Shown: positions 21,310-32,994 of the stretch, piece after piece
Layout of the letters: every line of letters begins with the position of its first letter
Position numbering within the stretch: the stretch's first letter is position 1
DNA from: Agrypnia vestita
Taxonomy: Eukaryota; Arthropoda; Insecta; Trichoptera; Phryganeidae
Direction: 5' to 3'
Length of the DNA: 64,000 nt
NCBI GenBank assembly: GCA_016648135.1
Contig: JADDOH010001526.1
Coordinates: 57,385-121,384, forward strand
Position numbers and translations under genes: made by a program
The notes under the pieces: model-generated
Databases searched by the model: none
The model's input: only the letters and a program-made list of their open reading frames with translations
What the model was told of the DNA's origin: nothing

Positions 21310-21465
21310 ATCTTCGGCCTCCAGCAGTATGCAAATATTCATTATGTCCATGCAATGCGTTCATTCTATGTCTGTATCAACACAGATTCTTCTAGTGAGA
21401 CAGGCATAGTACAACCAACATTGTATACTATATGTGATTAATAAATAAATAAATAAATATAAGAA
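21310..21465 (+). mobile_element. LINE 3' terminus, family E (copy 1), with TAAATAAATAAAT tail
   Basis: The words GATTCTTCTAGTGAGACAGG, CATAGTACAACCAACAT and GTGATTAATAAATAAATAAA make up this end. The segment at 58915-58995 repeats GATTCTTCTAGTGAAACAGG and CATAGTCCGACCAA and ends AAATAAATTAATAA. No reverse transcriptase remains at either site. Confidence 0.55.
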
Positions 21466-22910
21466 TTGACATGTACTGCACAGCTATAGGCGTGTACAGT
21501 GCACGTGGTGAACAAGCAAACAAAATATAAGTGGTAACTTATACACAGCAATTTATACAGAGTAACACGAGCATCAAAAATTTAGGGAAGTTGTTATGCA
21601 TAAGATCTGAATGATACCCACTTCTTACCCAGGACCGTTCTAAGAGCAAAATCTTCCATATCGGTCCTACTCAATCGTTTCCAGGTTGACCTTTTTATCT
21701 CCTAACAAGCAGGACCGTGCTGCACCGCACTGGTTGTATAAACAGTTACGAACGCCACGGCCGCTAGAACAAAGCCATTCACTGTCCCCGCCTTAAAATA
21801 AAGTCTTTATTTAAAAGAAAAAAAATACATAAGACACATAAGAAAAAAGTACGTAAGAAAAAATACATAATGTGCATAAGATCTACAATTGCCGATTTTA
21901 ATTTAATTCAAATATGTGTGCGTATGTGTGAGTATATTTGTATGTGTGTGTGCATTACACGACGAGATTACAATTATTACAATACAAGATATTTCATGTC
22001 ACTTCATGTTCTTCTGTCTTCAAGCTTGGTTATTTTGTACAGCAATATTAAAAAATATATTTATGCATGTATGTATGCCTCATCTTTTCAGAATTATATA
22101 TACTCGTATATTTGAGAATAAAACACTTTACTGTTAGTCAAACACTCAAAAACACTGAGGATGTAGAATTTTACGTCCGTGCAAAGTATTGCATATGAAG
22201 ACCTATCAATAATTGACGAAATGTGCAATGTTATACCTTTTTGATCGATAGTTCATGTTTTGGAAATTCAATCCCGGATCCCAGCCCAGTTTAACGTACA
22301 TATTTATGAATTCCGGGATTTGTACGAGTAATCCTCAAACAATTGGGATTGATAATCTTATTTTGGATTTATTTATGGATACCAAATGAGTACTAAACAT
22401 TTGGGGTTTTGCTATTACTTCGACTGTTTTAAGTAGTAATAATTACAAATAAAATGATGTAACAACGCCATTATTATTCCATTATTATACTAGTCAATCG
22501 CATTAGTGTTAACGTCATCTTTCTTTCGTATTTATTCCCTTATTTTTTTCTACATTTGAGGGATATAAAAGCAAAGGCACCAACATCCAAAAAAATTAAT
22601 GCGAGGATAACTAATTTAATTCTGTTAAATTGGAAATTTTATAGAAAATACAGTCTTTCCAAAACCATGTTTCTAATTCATTATTAAAAGCAAAAATAGC
22701 ATTACCCACTTCAACCTATCAATCACCAAAGATGTGTCACGTGACAAAATGGTCTCTACAAACTAAAGTGAGAGATGATGTCGATTATAGATTGAAACAT
22801 CATAACAAAGATAGTAATATCCAATTATGTAAATAGCAAAAGCACTTATTTTCATTATTTGGTGGCAAACACAGAAATATCCATATTTATCATTATCTTC
22901 ATCCCATTGT
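21466..22910. other. No gene seen; one short repeat
   Basis: AT-rich, with TG/TA-rich tracts near 21915-21960. At 22559-22605 the words GGGATATAAAAGCAAAGGCA and ATCCAAAAAAATTAATG match 25569-25618 and, inverted, 26250-26285. No coding is supported. Confidence 0.45.
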
Positions 22911-22914
22911 CCTA

Positions 22915-23313
22915 TTAGAACAAAGGGATAAAGATGGGGTGTCGACTCGGTGGGACTCGACAAGGTGTCTCCATATTCCCCTGTCTTGTGCTGCTTCTGC
23001 ATGAGTCAACCAGACTGTTTTCATTCACATATTTTTGTTGCTTCTCCCAGCTTAATTTGGGGCGATACACCGGCCGTCTTCCTTCCGGGGTTGCCAAGAG
23101 GTTTCTCCTTGGTATTCGTTCCTCTGGGATTCTTAGCACATGCACAAGCCATCTCATTTGTGATTCTTCTATGTGTAGGAGTAGGAGCTCCATGCAGAGT
23201 GTGTGCCTTATGTCGGCACTCCTCGCTCTGTTCATCAGTGTGATTCCCGCTGTCCCCCTTAGAAAACTCATCTCGGCATCCTGGATCCTTACGCTAACTC
23301 TCTCCGTCAGTTT
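22915..23313 (-). pseudogene. LINE reverse transcriptase C-terminus, RTE-like, different family from copies 1-5
   Basis: Minus strand: KLTERVSVRIQDAEMSFLRG, then TAGITLMNRARSADIRHTLC, then ESQMRWLVHVLRIPEERIPR, then LLATPEGRRPVYRPKLSWEK, with a stop near 22915. The order EM.FLR..AGVTL..R.RS.DIR then RWhGHV.RMP..RhPR.hL is diagnostic for the C-terminal region of this LINE group. About 130 codons are open without a frameshift, though the upstream catalytic domain is gone. Plus-strand frames here are shadows. Confidence 0.85.
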
Positions 23314-23499
23314 TTTTTAATAGCCAATTTAATAGCCATATATTGGGGTGGGCCTGTGCACAGATTTGAAAACAGTCAGTTTTATCTTGACACTTAGCTC
23401 GGATTTTCTTATATCCATATTTAAAAATTAATATTTATTTATACAAGGAAAACCGAGGTAGTAATTGTTTTTAAACATGTATTTCCAATAATTAAAGAG

Positions 23500-23640
23500 T
23501 TAAGGTTGTTATTACGGTCATTAGACATATTTAACTGTAACTGGTTGCGGATATTTTATACGAAATATTCTCGGCGTTTCGTTGAATTCTTATCCAACGT
23601 CATCGAGAGTTTTTCCAATAAGTTGTGGACTTCATAGATT
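23500..23640 (-). repeat. Penelope-type terminal segment with a decayed hammerhead-like core (copy 2)
   Basis: Read on minus: CTCTCGATGACGTTGGATAA, then GAATTCAACGAAACGCCGAG, then TATAAAATATCCGCAACC, then AGTTAAATATGTCTAATGAC. It is collinear with 14989-15112. The core CTGATGA is reduced to CGATGA here, while helix II (GTTG...CAAC) and GAAAC are kept. Confidence 0.5.
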
Positions 23641-23859
23641 CCCAAGAAATTTCCTCGAGTAGTGACAGGTTTTTGCATTCATCTTAAATGATGTGGGATG
23701 TTGCTGGTTTTATATTCCTCATCTCCTCTTTCTGGCCATTTTTTATAAATGAAACATATATCGGCGAATAAAAATTCGTTAATCCCGGTAACAGTTTAAT
23801 TATATTTTGCAATATTGCCATTTATTTGTATTCAACGCGATAAGTTAGGAGAACTTTGG

Positions 23860-24085
23860 CGAAAATGATTGCGTGTCCTAAATAACGCTCAAACCGCCGA
23901 CTGATGTCTGTCCTGCGGGTTCGCCATTAGTTCCCGGATCCTGGGCTCTCCCGTTCATTAGAGCTCCAGGATTGACGACCGTCCTGTGTCGTCAGGACCG
24001 CAGTGTCGAAACGCCGCTTGATTTGTCGCCGGCTTGGCCATGAGCATCGCTCCTGCTGTTGCCAATCTGATGAATGTGCCATGAA
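23860..24085. other. GC-rich single-copy island, function unknown
   Basis: About 200 bp are close to 55% GC in a region that is otherwise about 30%. Example words are GTCCTGCGGGTTCGCCATTA and GAAACGCCGCTTGATTTGTC. A 54-codon plus-strand frame without ATG runs through it, and no frame looks like a known protein. It matches no other part of the window. It could be an exon, a regulatory element or a fragment of an unrecognised element. Confidence 0.3.
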
Positions 24086-25019
24086 GTCTGAATTGTATAT
24101 TAGATGTACTCAAGAATAACGTTTTTTGAAATGATAAAGAAGTTTTACAGAAACAAATCTATATGAAAGGTTACATCACAAATTTCGAAATTTTTTACAA
24201 GGAGCTTTAACGCATAATTTGGCCGAAAATTTTTAAGAATTTATAAGTTCTGTACATATAGAGCCTATTCTAATACGTGCTAACTAAAAGGGATTCATAC
24301 ATAAAGAATGAGATCCTGTAAAATGTGTGTGTTTGCTGGGATTTTGACATTTTTGTGGTTACGAAAACTAACCTCTTTTATGCCTTTGCTGCTTTCTGTC
24401 TTCTTATTTTCAATCAATTTTCTTTCCAATAAGTGGTAAAAAATGATATATTTATATCATTGCGTAAAATGGCCCCAGGTATGCTCTCTTGATTAAGTCA
24501 TGAATCTATGGGAATTTTTGTAGGCTTATGGAATGAAAAAAAAATTGGGTCTAGATATTAATTTCTCACCGGAGAGAAGCTCCGGGAGTAAGTGAAGATG
24601 AATCAACTTCTTTGAGGTCGGTCATCGCCTTTCGCACATTCTGCAACTTAAACTTTGTTTAGAGGGGGATAAAAAAATAACTCGCTCTTTATTACAAAAT
24701 AAAAAGGGGGTTTATTTCATGCCTGTACAATTTTAAACAATGTGGGTTCAACGAATTCACTTTTGTAAACGAAACCGGGTTGGCCATTCAAACGACGCTT
24801 TATTCAAAACATTATTTAATCGTTTGTACTTTAAAATATATTTTCATTGTATCGTAAACTGTTTTGTTTTATTTTATCTTAGTACCATATCAAAAACCTT
24901 TTATAGCTGAATAATTGACAAAATAAATAAAATGTTCGGCTATAAAGTTATTATGCGCGCAAGCACGCAAACACAGAAAGCTTTATCTAAACGTAATTTA
25001 AAATGTAATCTATCCGCTG
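24086..25019. other. No gene seen
   Basis: AT-rich with no supported feature. Confidence 0.45.
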
Positions 25020-25240
25020 TTTGATTTTAATGAGCTGAAAATGTCACCGATTGTTGGCAGCAGTAGCCGCGGTGCGGTCACTTACGCGTAATTACAGAAA
25101 ACTAATTGACTGCGGGATAATCAAGTCACACCTGAGAGGATTGATTGTCGATTGAATGAAGGGTACCTGATTGTTGCGCAAACAATGTGAATTGTTATTG
25201 GAATAATTTCGTCCGGCTAGAGCAGGAACGCGGGAGCAGG
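25020..25240. promoter_or_regulatory. Candidate conserved non-coding block (homeodomain- and Sox-like words)
   Basis: This unique, moderately GC-rich block contains a cluster of transcription-factor-like words. They are GCGTAATTACAG and ACTAATTGACTG (homeodomain-type TAATTA/TAATT), AAACAATGTG and GATTGTTG (Sox-type), and ACACCTGAG (E-box-like). No open frame is convincing. Clustering of such words is only suggestive, since they are frequent in AT-rich DNA. Confidence 0.2.
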
Positions 25241-25566
25241 AAGCTACCTTGAAACTTTACTCAATTCAAAGGGCTGTGTTAAATTATAAAAACAATATAT
25301 AATAATTATAAATCCGAAAGTATATTTGTCTCAAACGGCGCGGTATCGTGAAACGTGAAATACAGCTTATCGTCTGGAATTTGTAGGTCAACGCAATTAT
25401 TTTCAGCTCGCAGTATTCTTTTCTTTCGTGAGATTTTTTTATTTATTGTTTTTTTAGAGATTTTAGAGATAAATTTAAGATTTAAAATATCTAATTAACT
25501 CTCAAAAAAATGAATCCCTTGTGCCATATTTTCGAGTAAATATTTCGAAAAAATTGTGTTTTTAAA

Positions 25567-26285
25567 TAACACATGTGGGATATAAAAGCAAAGGCAGCAA
25601 TATCCAAAAAAATTAATGGATTTTTCGAGTGTTACTAATGACACAAACTATCGTTCAAATTCTAGCATACCTCGGATGCACAAACTGGGCAATAAACTAC
25701 CTACATATGTCGACATTTTAAATCTATCTCTCTCAAAATTTAAAAAATCATTATATGATCATTTCTTTTCAAAATATTAAATTTTTATATAATGTCTTAA
25801 ATTTTTTATATATACCTGGGTATTCAAATTAAATATTGCTATATTATCGGTGAGTAAAAATTTCTGAGATCACTACTTTACACTTTTTTGCATATATACT
25901 TTTTTTTACATATATGTCTAACATATATGTCTCATTATGTTTAAACTATGTATATATACTTTTTTACATTTATACCCTGTATTTTTCTTTTACATTTAAT
26001 CGTTTGTTGTATTTTAATTATGTATAAACCTGTTGTAAAAGGCTATTAAGCCGTGTAATTAATAAAATAAATAAATAAAATAAATAAATAAATATAGGTA
26101 ATGTACGGAATTAGAGATATTATTGGAAACATAGCCTATAAATGTATAGGAAACATGATTTTGGAAGGAATAGATACATTTAATCTAGAATTCAGTGCAT
26201 TTTATATTAGTAATCATCGGTGATTGCATTCGGAACATTTTTTTTTTTTTTGGATTTTGATGTCTTTGCTTTTATACCCCATATA
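25567..26285. mobile_element. 719-bp segment bracketed by short inverted repeats, carrying a LINE end
   Basis: The left edge GGGATATAAAAGCAAAGGCA and the right edge (reverse complement) GGGGTATAAAAGCAAAGACA are inverted copies of about 30 bp. They extend inward to AATATCC / AAAATCC. The same edge sequence occurs alone at 22559. Between the edges lies a LINE C-terminus with its own tail. This could be a DNA element that received a LINE insertion, or a chance pair of edges. Confidence 0.4.
25630..26096 (+). pseudogene. LINE C-terminal fragment and 3' UTR
   Basis: The frame reads PRMHKLGNKLPTYVDILNLS, then LSKFKKSLYDHFFSKY and a stop at about 25780. This is the usual end of CR1/Jockey-type reverse transcriptases (W/G-N-LP......S...FK..L). 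A 3' UTR of about 300 bp contains a small hairpin (AAAAGGCTATTAAGCCGTG, near 26035) and ends TAAAATAAATAAATAAAATA. Only about 40 codons remain. Confidence 0.75.
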
Positions 26286-26299
26286 TGAAGAAAATTTAT

Positions 26300-27635
26300 T
26301 TGAGAGTCGTCTTGAATAAATAATTAAGTTGTATTGTTCGGCTTTGTTCTTTCATCAACTTTTCTCAACGGTTTTCATATAGAGGAATATGAAAATAATA
26401 AGAATGTATACCATAATCCTAATCTCTTATTTATGAAGTTACTTCAGAGTTCCGTTTATTTAATTTCGTTCCGTTTATTTAATTAGTTTATTAGCACAGT
26501 ATATTCTTTTTCCTCTTTCATTATTTAAAAACTTTAGTTTTGTGGATGTATTTTTGTTTGGGCATTGTTCTGCGTCTTAGAAGATTATGAAGAAGAATTA
26601 TGAAAGTTATGGTGTCCGAAAAACCGAAGAATAGTTTGAAAACTCACAGTAACGACCGTGAAAATTACATTGATTTTTCCGGAAATTGCTACTTGACACC
26701 AGTAAAATGTAATATCTCCATCGAAATCTACAATTCTTTTTTTTCATTCAGTTTTATACACACATGCGTGTATTATATCAATAATACAAAAACTCGAGAA
26801 AATAATACAAAGGTCGTGGGAATAGAAAACGTAAGATCCAGCTTCAATCTCCTTGGCTGAATTAATGATGTCACTGGGTCCAAAGCAACCCTTTTAGAAA
26901 TACGGATTAAAAGGTCATGTATTTTACAAAGTTTCTAGACGTTTTGAGATAATGTCTCGTTGTGTCTTCGGATTATTTTATCTTTGTTTGGTACGAAAAA
27001 ACTGATAATTTAATTCTTGATAAAAAAAATTCAGTCCATTTATTTGGGATCATGGATGAAAACAGATTTGGCTACAGTTTTCTCAGCATCCTGAATCAGT
27101 AACCATAATTCAATCTTTCAGTGTTAACATAGGTTTCTTCTCTTCTTCTTTTATTTTGTAATTGTGCAAGATCACTCGAGACGTGAGGATGGCTGCTGGA
27201 CTAGGCTACCTATTGTCAAGTCAATTTTATTGAAGTGGCGACGGAGAACTGAACACAGAAATGTGGGTCTATCTGACACGAGATAATCAAACGTTTAACC
27301 TTCAGCGGCTATACATATTCAGCAGGGGTCACATTCGAGCAGAGTTAATCTGTATAAATTTAAAAAAAATTAATCTTGTTTCAGTCAAAGAACGATCTTC
27401 CCTCCAGCGCGGTTCAGATAATGTGTAAAATATGTAAAAAAATTGTAAAAAAATATTTTACTCTCAATGTTATAAAAAGGATTTATCTCAACATGTTCAT
27501 TGTTATACTACCTACTTTGCAATCCTCGACAGAATTTTTATTTTCAGAGATCTGGGCATGACAGAAAGGTAAATTAATATCTACGTATGTACATATTTAT
27601 AAAACGTAATTAAATTAGAAAGAAATACTGACCTT
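26300..27635. other. No gene seen
   Basis: Open frames at 26600-26860 and 27376-27561 are short. The latter starts after a good acceptor-like CTTGTTTCAG (27376-27385) with SKNDLPSSAVQ, but no convincing donor follows. I do not call a gene. Confidence 0.4.
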
Positions 27636-27638
27636 TTT

Positions 27639-28192
27639 ACTTCCTTTCTTTTAACTCGTGGCGTCTGCTTGCTTGCCGGCTTGCCGGGTGAAAAAACTTT
27701 GGATCAATTTTTAACCCTTTTCCCGTGATCAAATCAAGTTGAAACTTGGCAAGTAGACTCGTGGCGACGATCAAGAAGATCTATCAAATTTTCAAGATCT
27801 ATCAAAAAAAATTTAATAATTATAGTATAATTAAGAATTTTTAGAAATTTTATTGGTTATTTCAAATTGGAATCATTAGAAAAGATTGATTACTAGCATA
27901 GCGGCTCGATAACGTCGCGGAATATTTTCTAAATTTGAATTACTCCGCCGGTATTCATAATAGGTACTTCACTACGAATGTCGAAAATCTAAATTGACTG
28001 ACAAATGTTTTTAGAATTTAATCTTCAAAGCATGAAGTGTTTTATCAAAGCTCAAAACATCTGACATTTTAAAAATATATAAATTATTGTAAGTTTAGTG
28101 TTATGTTATATGTTTTAATTCGTCTTTAATTGTTGTTATATTTTACAAAGAAAGGGAGTGTAATAAAAACTTGGTTTATAAGGATTACTTTT
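27639..28192 (+). repeat. Family K repeat (copy 2, interrupted)
   Basis: It begins ACTTCCTTTCTTTTAACTCG, continues with TTTTAACCCTTTTCCCGTGA and GACTCGTGGCGACGATCAA, and ends GGGAGTGTAATAAAAACTTG. It is about 230 bp longer than the 326-bp unit. The extra sequence lies in 27900-28140, so it probably carries an insertion. Confidence 0.6.
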
Positions 28193-28995
28193 TTAAATCT
28201 ATATAAAATCACTGAATTCTCATTTTAAAATGTACCTAATTAAATACACAAGAACAGACAAGAAATAAAGTTCTTGAATATGTATTCTCTGAAATGCGCA
28301 TACCTAAAAACAACCTTAACTATTTAATGCACATACTTCGATGCAAATGCGCATTGATTTGCCAATTATTATTATTCAACTATTTATTTAAATATTATTA
28401 TAATGTGAAATTAATTAAAGTAGGTAGGTGTTGTCGACCTTAACGTAAACTTTTAGTATTATAACATTCCATCCGGTTACTTCGTATACTATTATAAAAT
28501 TAGCATTGTTTAATAATATTAATATTTCATGGTAATAATATTTTTAAGTATTTATCTAAAATGTTTTTTGTCGTTATTTTGGAAGGATAACATTTTCTAT
28601 TTCCATATACAAATTGTTAAAAAAAAAATTGTCGATTTTAGTGAATCAATTTATTTTCTTTCAATAGCACTAAATTATTTAAAAAATTAAAAGTCATAAC
28701 ATTCTTTCAACGTTTTAATTTTTTTTAACTCGTTTAGTTTGCAAGGTATCGGCATTAAAACAGTTCTTGTACGTCAAGAAAAAAATATATAAGTATACAC
28801 TCTATTAGAGTACATTTTAATTGTAAATTAACAACAAAATCTATGATAGCTTCAAATAATAATGGAAAAAAATAGGTATCTAGACAATCGATAGTGTACA
28901 AAATATGAAGTTAGTCCAAGGAAAAATTCCGTTCACATTACACAGCCTCTACTCGCCGGCCTCGACATTTTTGGGTATAGCAGGTACCTATCTAC
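28193..28995. other. No gene seen
   Basis: Very AT-rich, without repeats I can place. Confidence 0.45.
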
Positions 28996-29004
28996 TACTT
29001 ACCC

Positions 29005-29045
29005 ACCCGGGCACATACACACATACACACATACACACACACATA
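29005..29045. repeat. CACATA microsatellite
   Basis: Short tandem ACACAT/ACACACAC units next to a CCCACCCGGGC patch. Confidence 0.85.
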
Positions 29046-29955
29046 CTTCATTGCATAGCCAGGTAGAAAAAAACGTAAAAGGTAAAAATATTTGCAAGTC
29101 AATGAGACTCAGATTTTGTGAAATGTAGGTACGCCGCGGAAAAATCTTTTAAAAACAACGTGGTTCAAATTTGCATAATAACAGTGTATTATTCGTGTAA
29201 GGTTAAGACATGAGAGATGTGTAAAGCCTTTTAACATTGAATAATATGTTTTTTTAGAGGCTTCCTGAGTAAAATACTACCTACTTACCCACGGCAGGAG
29301 TCTAAAAAAAGCATCCACACAATTTAGTATTTTTGAAAATTTTTCCGTATAATCACTATTTAAAAAAAAAAACAGGATCTAAGCAAATTTCGCGCTTATA
29401 ATGCGACTAATGATTGCACTGAGAGCGAACGGAATACGTCCGATGCAATTTCCGAGAAAAGAAAAAGGAGGAAAGAAAACAGCGAAACAAATCACCCCCT
29501 CAACCTCACTACCTACGGTGGTGCGATCAGCCTGAAGAAGGAAATGGAGAGGAATAATATTTGTAATATTATACTTCACCATCACCATTGGCTACAATTC
29601 ATAAACGAGGATATTCGCCTTCTCATGCAGTAGTTGTCACTTGTCACCTCTTTCGAAACTTTACTTAATATTTTATAACCTAATGAGTTTTACGAAATGG
29701 GACTGATAGCCTCACGCCCGACCCCTAACCTGGAAGACCAGGGTTTTACCTTCCCTTAAGCCCTAGAAGCCGCATTATCCACGGGGTCTGAAGACATCTC
29801 GGGGACGCTAGGATTTGCTGGATACAAAATTTGTATTACAAATATACAGCTAATCTTATTGGTAAGTTTAATTACAATGAATAGTCTATATCAAATACAA
29901 TTAGAAATAACAAAATATACTTTATTTGAAATAATTAACGTTTTCAAGCATACGA
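29046..29955. other. No gene seen
   Basis: At 29700-29815 a GC-richer block (GCCTCACGCCCGACCCCTAA and onward) may be a decayed LINE 3' UTR, but no partner copy exists in the window. The minus-strand frame at 29379-29588 is unsupported. Confidence 0.35.
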
Positions 29956-29959
29956 GTTT

Positions 29960-30020
29960 ATTTATTTAAACCAACCAGTTTCGGATAAATCCATTAGATT
30001 CATCAGAATGATTAGGAACT
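29960..30020 (-). repeat. Penelope-type motif (CTGATGA ... CGAAACTGG)
   Basis: Minus strand: ATTCTGATGAATCTAATGGA, then TTTATCCGAAACTGGTTGG, then AAATAAATAAACTCG. The core order CTGATGA, short hairpin, GAAAC is the hammerhead-like arrangement, but helix II is weak (AATC with GATT). Confidence 0.35.
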
Positions 30021-30379
30021 TTATGAGTGTTACATATTGTAGCTGGATCACTATTGTGTAATTCGAACTAATTTTAGATTCGCTAGAATGTTCCACTCAC
30101 CTCTGGTAACGCGTTACACGCCATTGTCTATCGCACGGATTCACAGTTCACTCTATTTTCTCCCGGTTCTAAGGTCAATTTAGAAGGATTGGATTCCTCG
30201 ATTTTTCTGGCATACCCTCGGGTATTCGACAGGCCTCCAGAGCTTTCAAAAACACTCTAAAACGTCCAGACTGTTCGGGAACCTTTGATTTTGTGCAATT
30301 CTTCTCCATTTCGGAATCAAAATTTTGTACCCAGTAATATTTGCTTAATAGTACTAGAAATCTTTACTTAATCCGCTCT

Positions 30380-30690
30380 AAAAATGACGTCAGTTTGCTA
30401 CTAAAACGCCTGGCCGCTGCCATGGTGATGGATCTCTTATCCCGGGATCAGGATAATTATCCAAGGGTTGGGACGCCCTGTGGCTCAGAGGCTCAAGGGG
30501 GCTCCAGGGTCCCGCCCCCGCAGACGGCGCTAAACGGCGTTCGCGCTTTAATCACGATTAAGGGATGAAACTAATTCGTGTGCAGGCTGCAGCGGCGGGG
30601 ATCAGAGGGTGGCTGCTCAATTGTTACAGCCCATTTACTACAGGGTGGTCCCTAGTCATCGTCGTGTGTCTTGCTGGAAAGCCTCGCTTC
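30380..30690. other. GC-rich single-copy island
   Basis: About 300 bp with GC well above background (for example CGGGATCAGGATAATTATCC and GTCCCGCCCCCGCAGACGGC). It matches nothing else in the window. A 75-codon plus-strand frame (30341-30568) overlaps it but looks like chance GC-rich coding. A promoter, enhancer or unknown exon are all possible. Confidence 0.3.
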
Positions 30691-30814
30691 CTAAAACCTT
30701 TTAATGTGTACGTTTATACCCGACCGTAAGTTACTGAATAATGTGTGCTAACCGACTAGGTTTAAATTTGATTCTTCATGGACAGATTATTGTTGTCTTT
30801 TTTTACATACATTT

Positions 30815-30890
30815 AAAAAGAAACAACAATAGAAAAATTACAACTTCACAAATATGAATGTGTTCTTGAATATATATAATATCTGTTGTA
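30815..30890 (+). repeat. SINE family H tail domain (fragment)
   Basis: The words GAAAAATTACAACTTCACAA and TATGAATGTGTTCTTGAATA are shared with 38995-39060 (minus) and, more loosely, with 56630-56675 (plus). This looks like the conserved 3' body of a SINE. Confidence 0.5.
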
Positions 30891-31032
30891 TAAATGTATG
30901 TCCAAAATAAAATGAATTATTCAATGAATTCTGGCGTCCATCTAGCGGTGGCATTGCAAAGTAATTTCAACTACCGTATCAAAAAAGTTTGTAGATTGAG
31001 AACTACATATAAGGTCGATATATTCACGGAAA

Positions 31033-31190
31033 CATAGAGGGTTGCTATAGCTTAGTGGTCAGATCACCGGCCCCGGAAAGGAGGTGACCTGGGTTTGAAT
31101 CCCAGTAGTAACCTAATATTTTTTGGTGGATTAGATTTTTCTGTATGTCTTTCTAATTGATTAATGAATTTGGTTTTAAAAATTAAAGAT
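31033..31190 (+). mobile_element. tRNA-derived SINE, family H (tRNA-like head at 31040-31113)
   Basis: The head has a 7-bp acceptor pairing (GGTTGCT with AGTAACC, one G-T), an A-box-like TAGCTTAGTGGTCAG and a perfect 5-bp T arm around TTTGAAT (CTGGG with CCCAG). The anticodon arm does not fold into the usual 5-bp stem and 7-base loop, so no anticodon can be assigned. The body TTTTTCTGTATGTCTTTCTA then ATTGATTAATGAATTT is shared with 56550-56605, which ties it to family H. A pseudo-tRNA is the alternative. Confidence 0.65.
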
Positions 31191-31540
31191 TGGTTGTTAC
31201 TTTTGTTAAACATTTATTTTTTGTACGTTGTAGGTATTTTGTGAGATGGATTCGATATAATTCTTGAATTTTCGATATTTTCATGATTTTTTAATACAGT
31301 AAATATAATTTACCGTTTATATAATTTCTTCTAGGTAAATAAATGTCATAAATAAACAATTTTTGCAAATTAGTTGTTCGCTCCCTTGTAGATTGACAAG
31401 CATTTATTTATTTTTTAATACTAAAAATAAATTTTTAAACCCATTCGAAAAGTTTGCTCTTTTTGAGTCAAATATTTCTTTTTAACTGCGTTCCTAAGAC
31501 AATATATTTGGACGAAATTATTTTATTTACACTCTTCCAA
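31191..31540. other. No gene seen
   Basis: AT-rich with no supported feature. Confidence 0.45.
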
Positions 31541-31547
31541 AATTATC

Positions 31548-31640
31548 ACGCAACCCGGGACTCGACATAAGCATTCCCGGGACTCGGTGTATCGAAAACC
31601 CCGTGTCTTCCCGGGAACTCATTTCCGGGCCGACCCGGGT
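31548..31640. repeat. Cluster of CCCGGGACTCG-like words
   Basis: The word CCCGGGACTCG occurs twice (31555 and 31578). CCCGGGAACTC, CCGGGCCGACCCGGGTC and related forms follow within 90 bp. This is a compact GC-rich minisatellite-like patch within AT-rich DNA. Similar CCCGGGA-rich ends occur in some hAT-type elements, but no inverted partner was found here. Confidence 0.4.
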
Positions 31641-32990
31641 CAGAAACTCTATTAAGTTAATATCTGTGTATCTTAAAATTTGGATTACGATAGATTTTAG
31701 TCCAAATAAAAAGGCTTGTCTAAGAAAACAATGATCAATTTTAATATTTAATATTTTTATATTAACTTTGATTCAGCTGTTACCTAATTTATTATGAAAA
31801 TATAAAAATTGTATGAAAAATACAATACAATTTGCGATGAATTCAATCTGAAGCGATGTTTTCTACCTAATATAAAAAAAAATCTATTTACGACTAAAAG
31901 GGAATAAAATGAAATTATTTTCTTCTGAAAAGTCGCTTTAACAAAGCAAGCAATTTGAAATAAAAATATGACAAATTGGATTGTCTAGCCTACGAACACA
32001 TCACTTGGTTTTAAATTGGCCAGATGGAATTCGAAGGTTAGACAATACTGAGAGAAAAAGGCAAATTAATTTTGTCGATTTAATAATAAAATATAACATT
32101 AACATATAAAAAAATAATCGCGGAAACCTCGCTCAATACTGTAATATAAAAGTTCTGAAAAATTTTTACGGTATCCGCATTTGCGATTTAAAATTACCCA
32201 CTGGTATTGTGTTAGAAAAATAACCTAAGTGAAATTAAACCAGGCCAGTGGGGTAATATTTATGATTCTTAGAATAACGTTAAAGCTTCCTGCTGAAAAC
32301 AAATAAAATCCTAAGTATTTTAACATACGCATCTACATATTTCGATGAGAGTTTTATTAAAATTCTCCATTTCTCGGGCACGGTTCTGAAGCTTATACGG
32401 AGAAGAATTACTCCTCCAAGATATATTAAACTATAAAATAGCACAAGCAATTTTAATATGTTTCACATTCAGTACGGTAGAATGCACGCAACGTTCTACG
32501 TGTATATCTATTCAAAAATTATTCGAGTTTGTATATTTTTATTATTATTTAAGGCGTGGCTCTTTTGACATACGTAGTCCTCATCCTGTTTTTTCCTCAT
32601 AGGTTATTTTTGGCATTTTCACAATCCAAGGAGTTTTTATTATTAAAAAGATAAGTTAGGAGATTTCTTGCACAAATATTGGCAATCAATTACCAAGATT
32701 CTTAAAAAAACATCGGAGTTTGTTCAGTAGTTTTTTTTATGTTAAAGCCAGTGGTTATAAAACACTTTTTTCTTTTCTTCCCAATCCTATTACCCCATAT
32801 ACAATAATGGATTGAGCAAGGGGGTAATATACTATAAACGGAAGCTGACTAATCATGATATTTTTGATGTTATTGAGCAATATATGTAGTTTGACGATTC
32901 GTCATCGCCAACAAAGTGATAAAAAACAATTAGACGACAATACTGCATCAAAAATTTATTTTTAATATTGAGTAAATTTTAACGATAATT
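31641..32990. other. No gene seen
   Basis: AT-rich without recognised features. Confidence 0.45.
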
Positions 32991-32994
32991 AATA

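Noticed and set aside
22934..23320. Plus-strand open frames of 97-128 codons
   Set aside because: They are shadows of the minus-strand LINE reverse transcriptase fragment, which has a clear family match.
27376..27561. A possible exon after the acceptor-like CTTGTTTCAG
   Set aside because: No plausible donor follows the first 12 codons and the rest of the frame is AT-driven.
31040..31113. A functional tRNA gene
   Set aside because: Acceptor and T arms pair, but no proper anticodon stem-loop forms, and the downstream sequence matches SINE family H.
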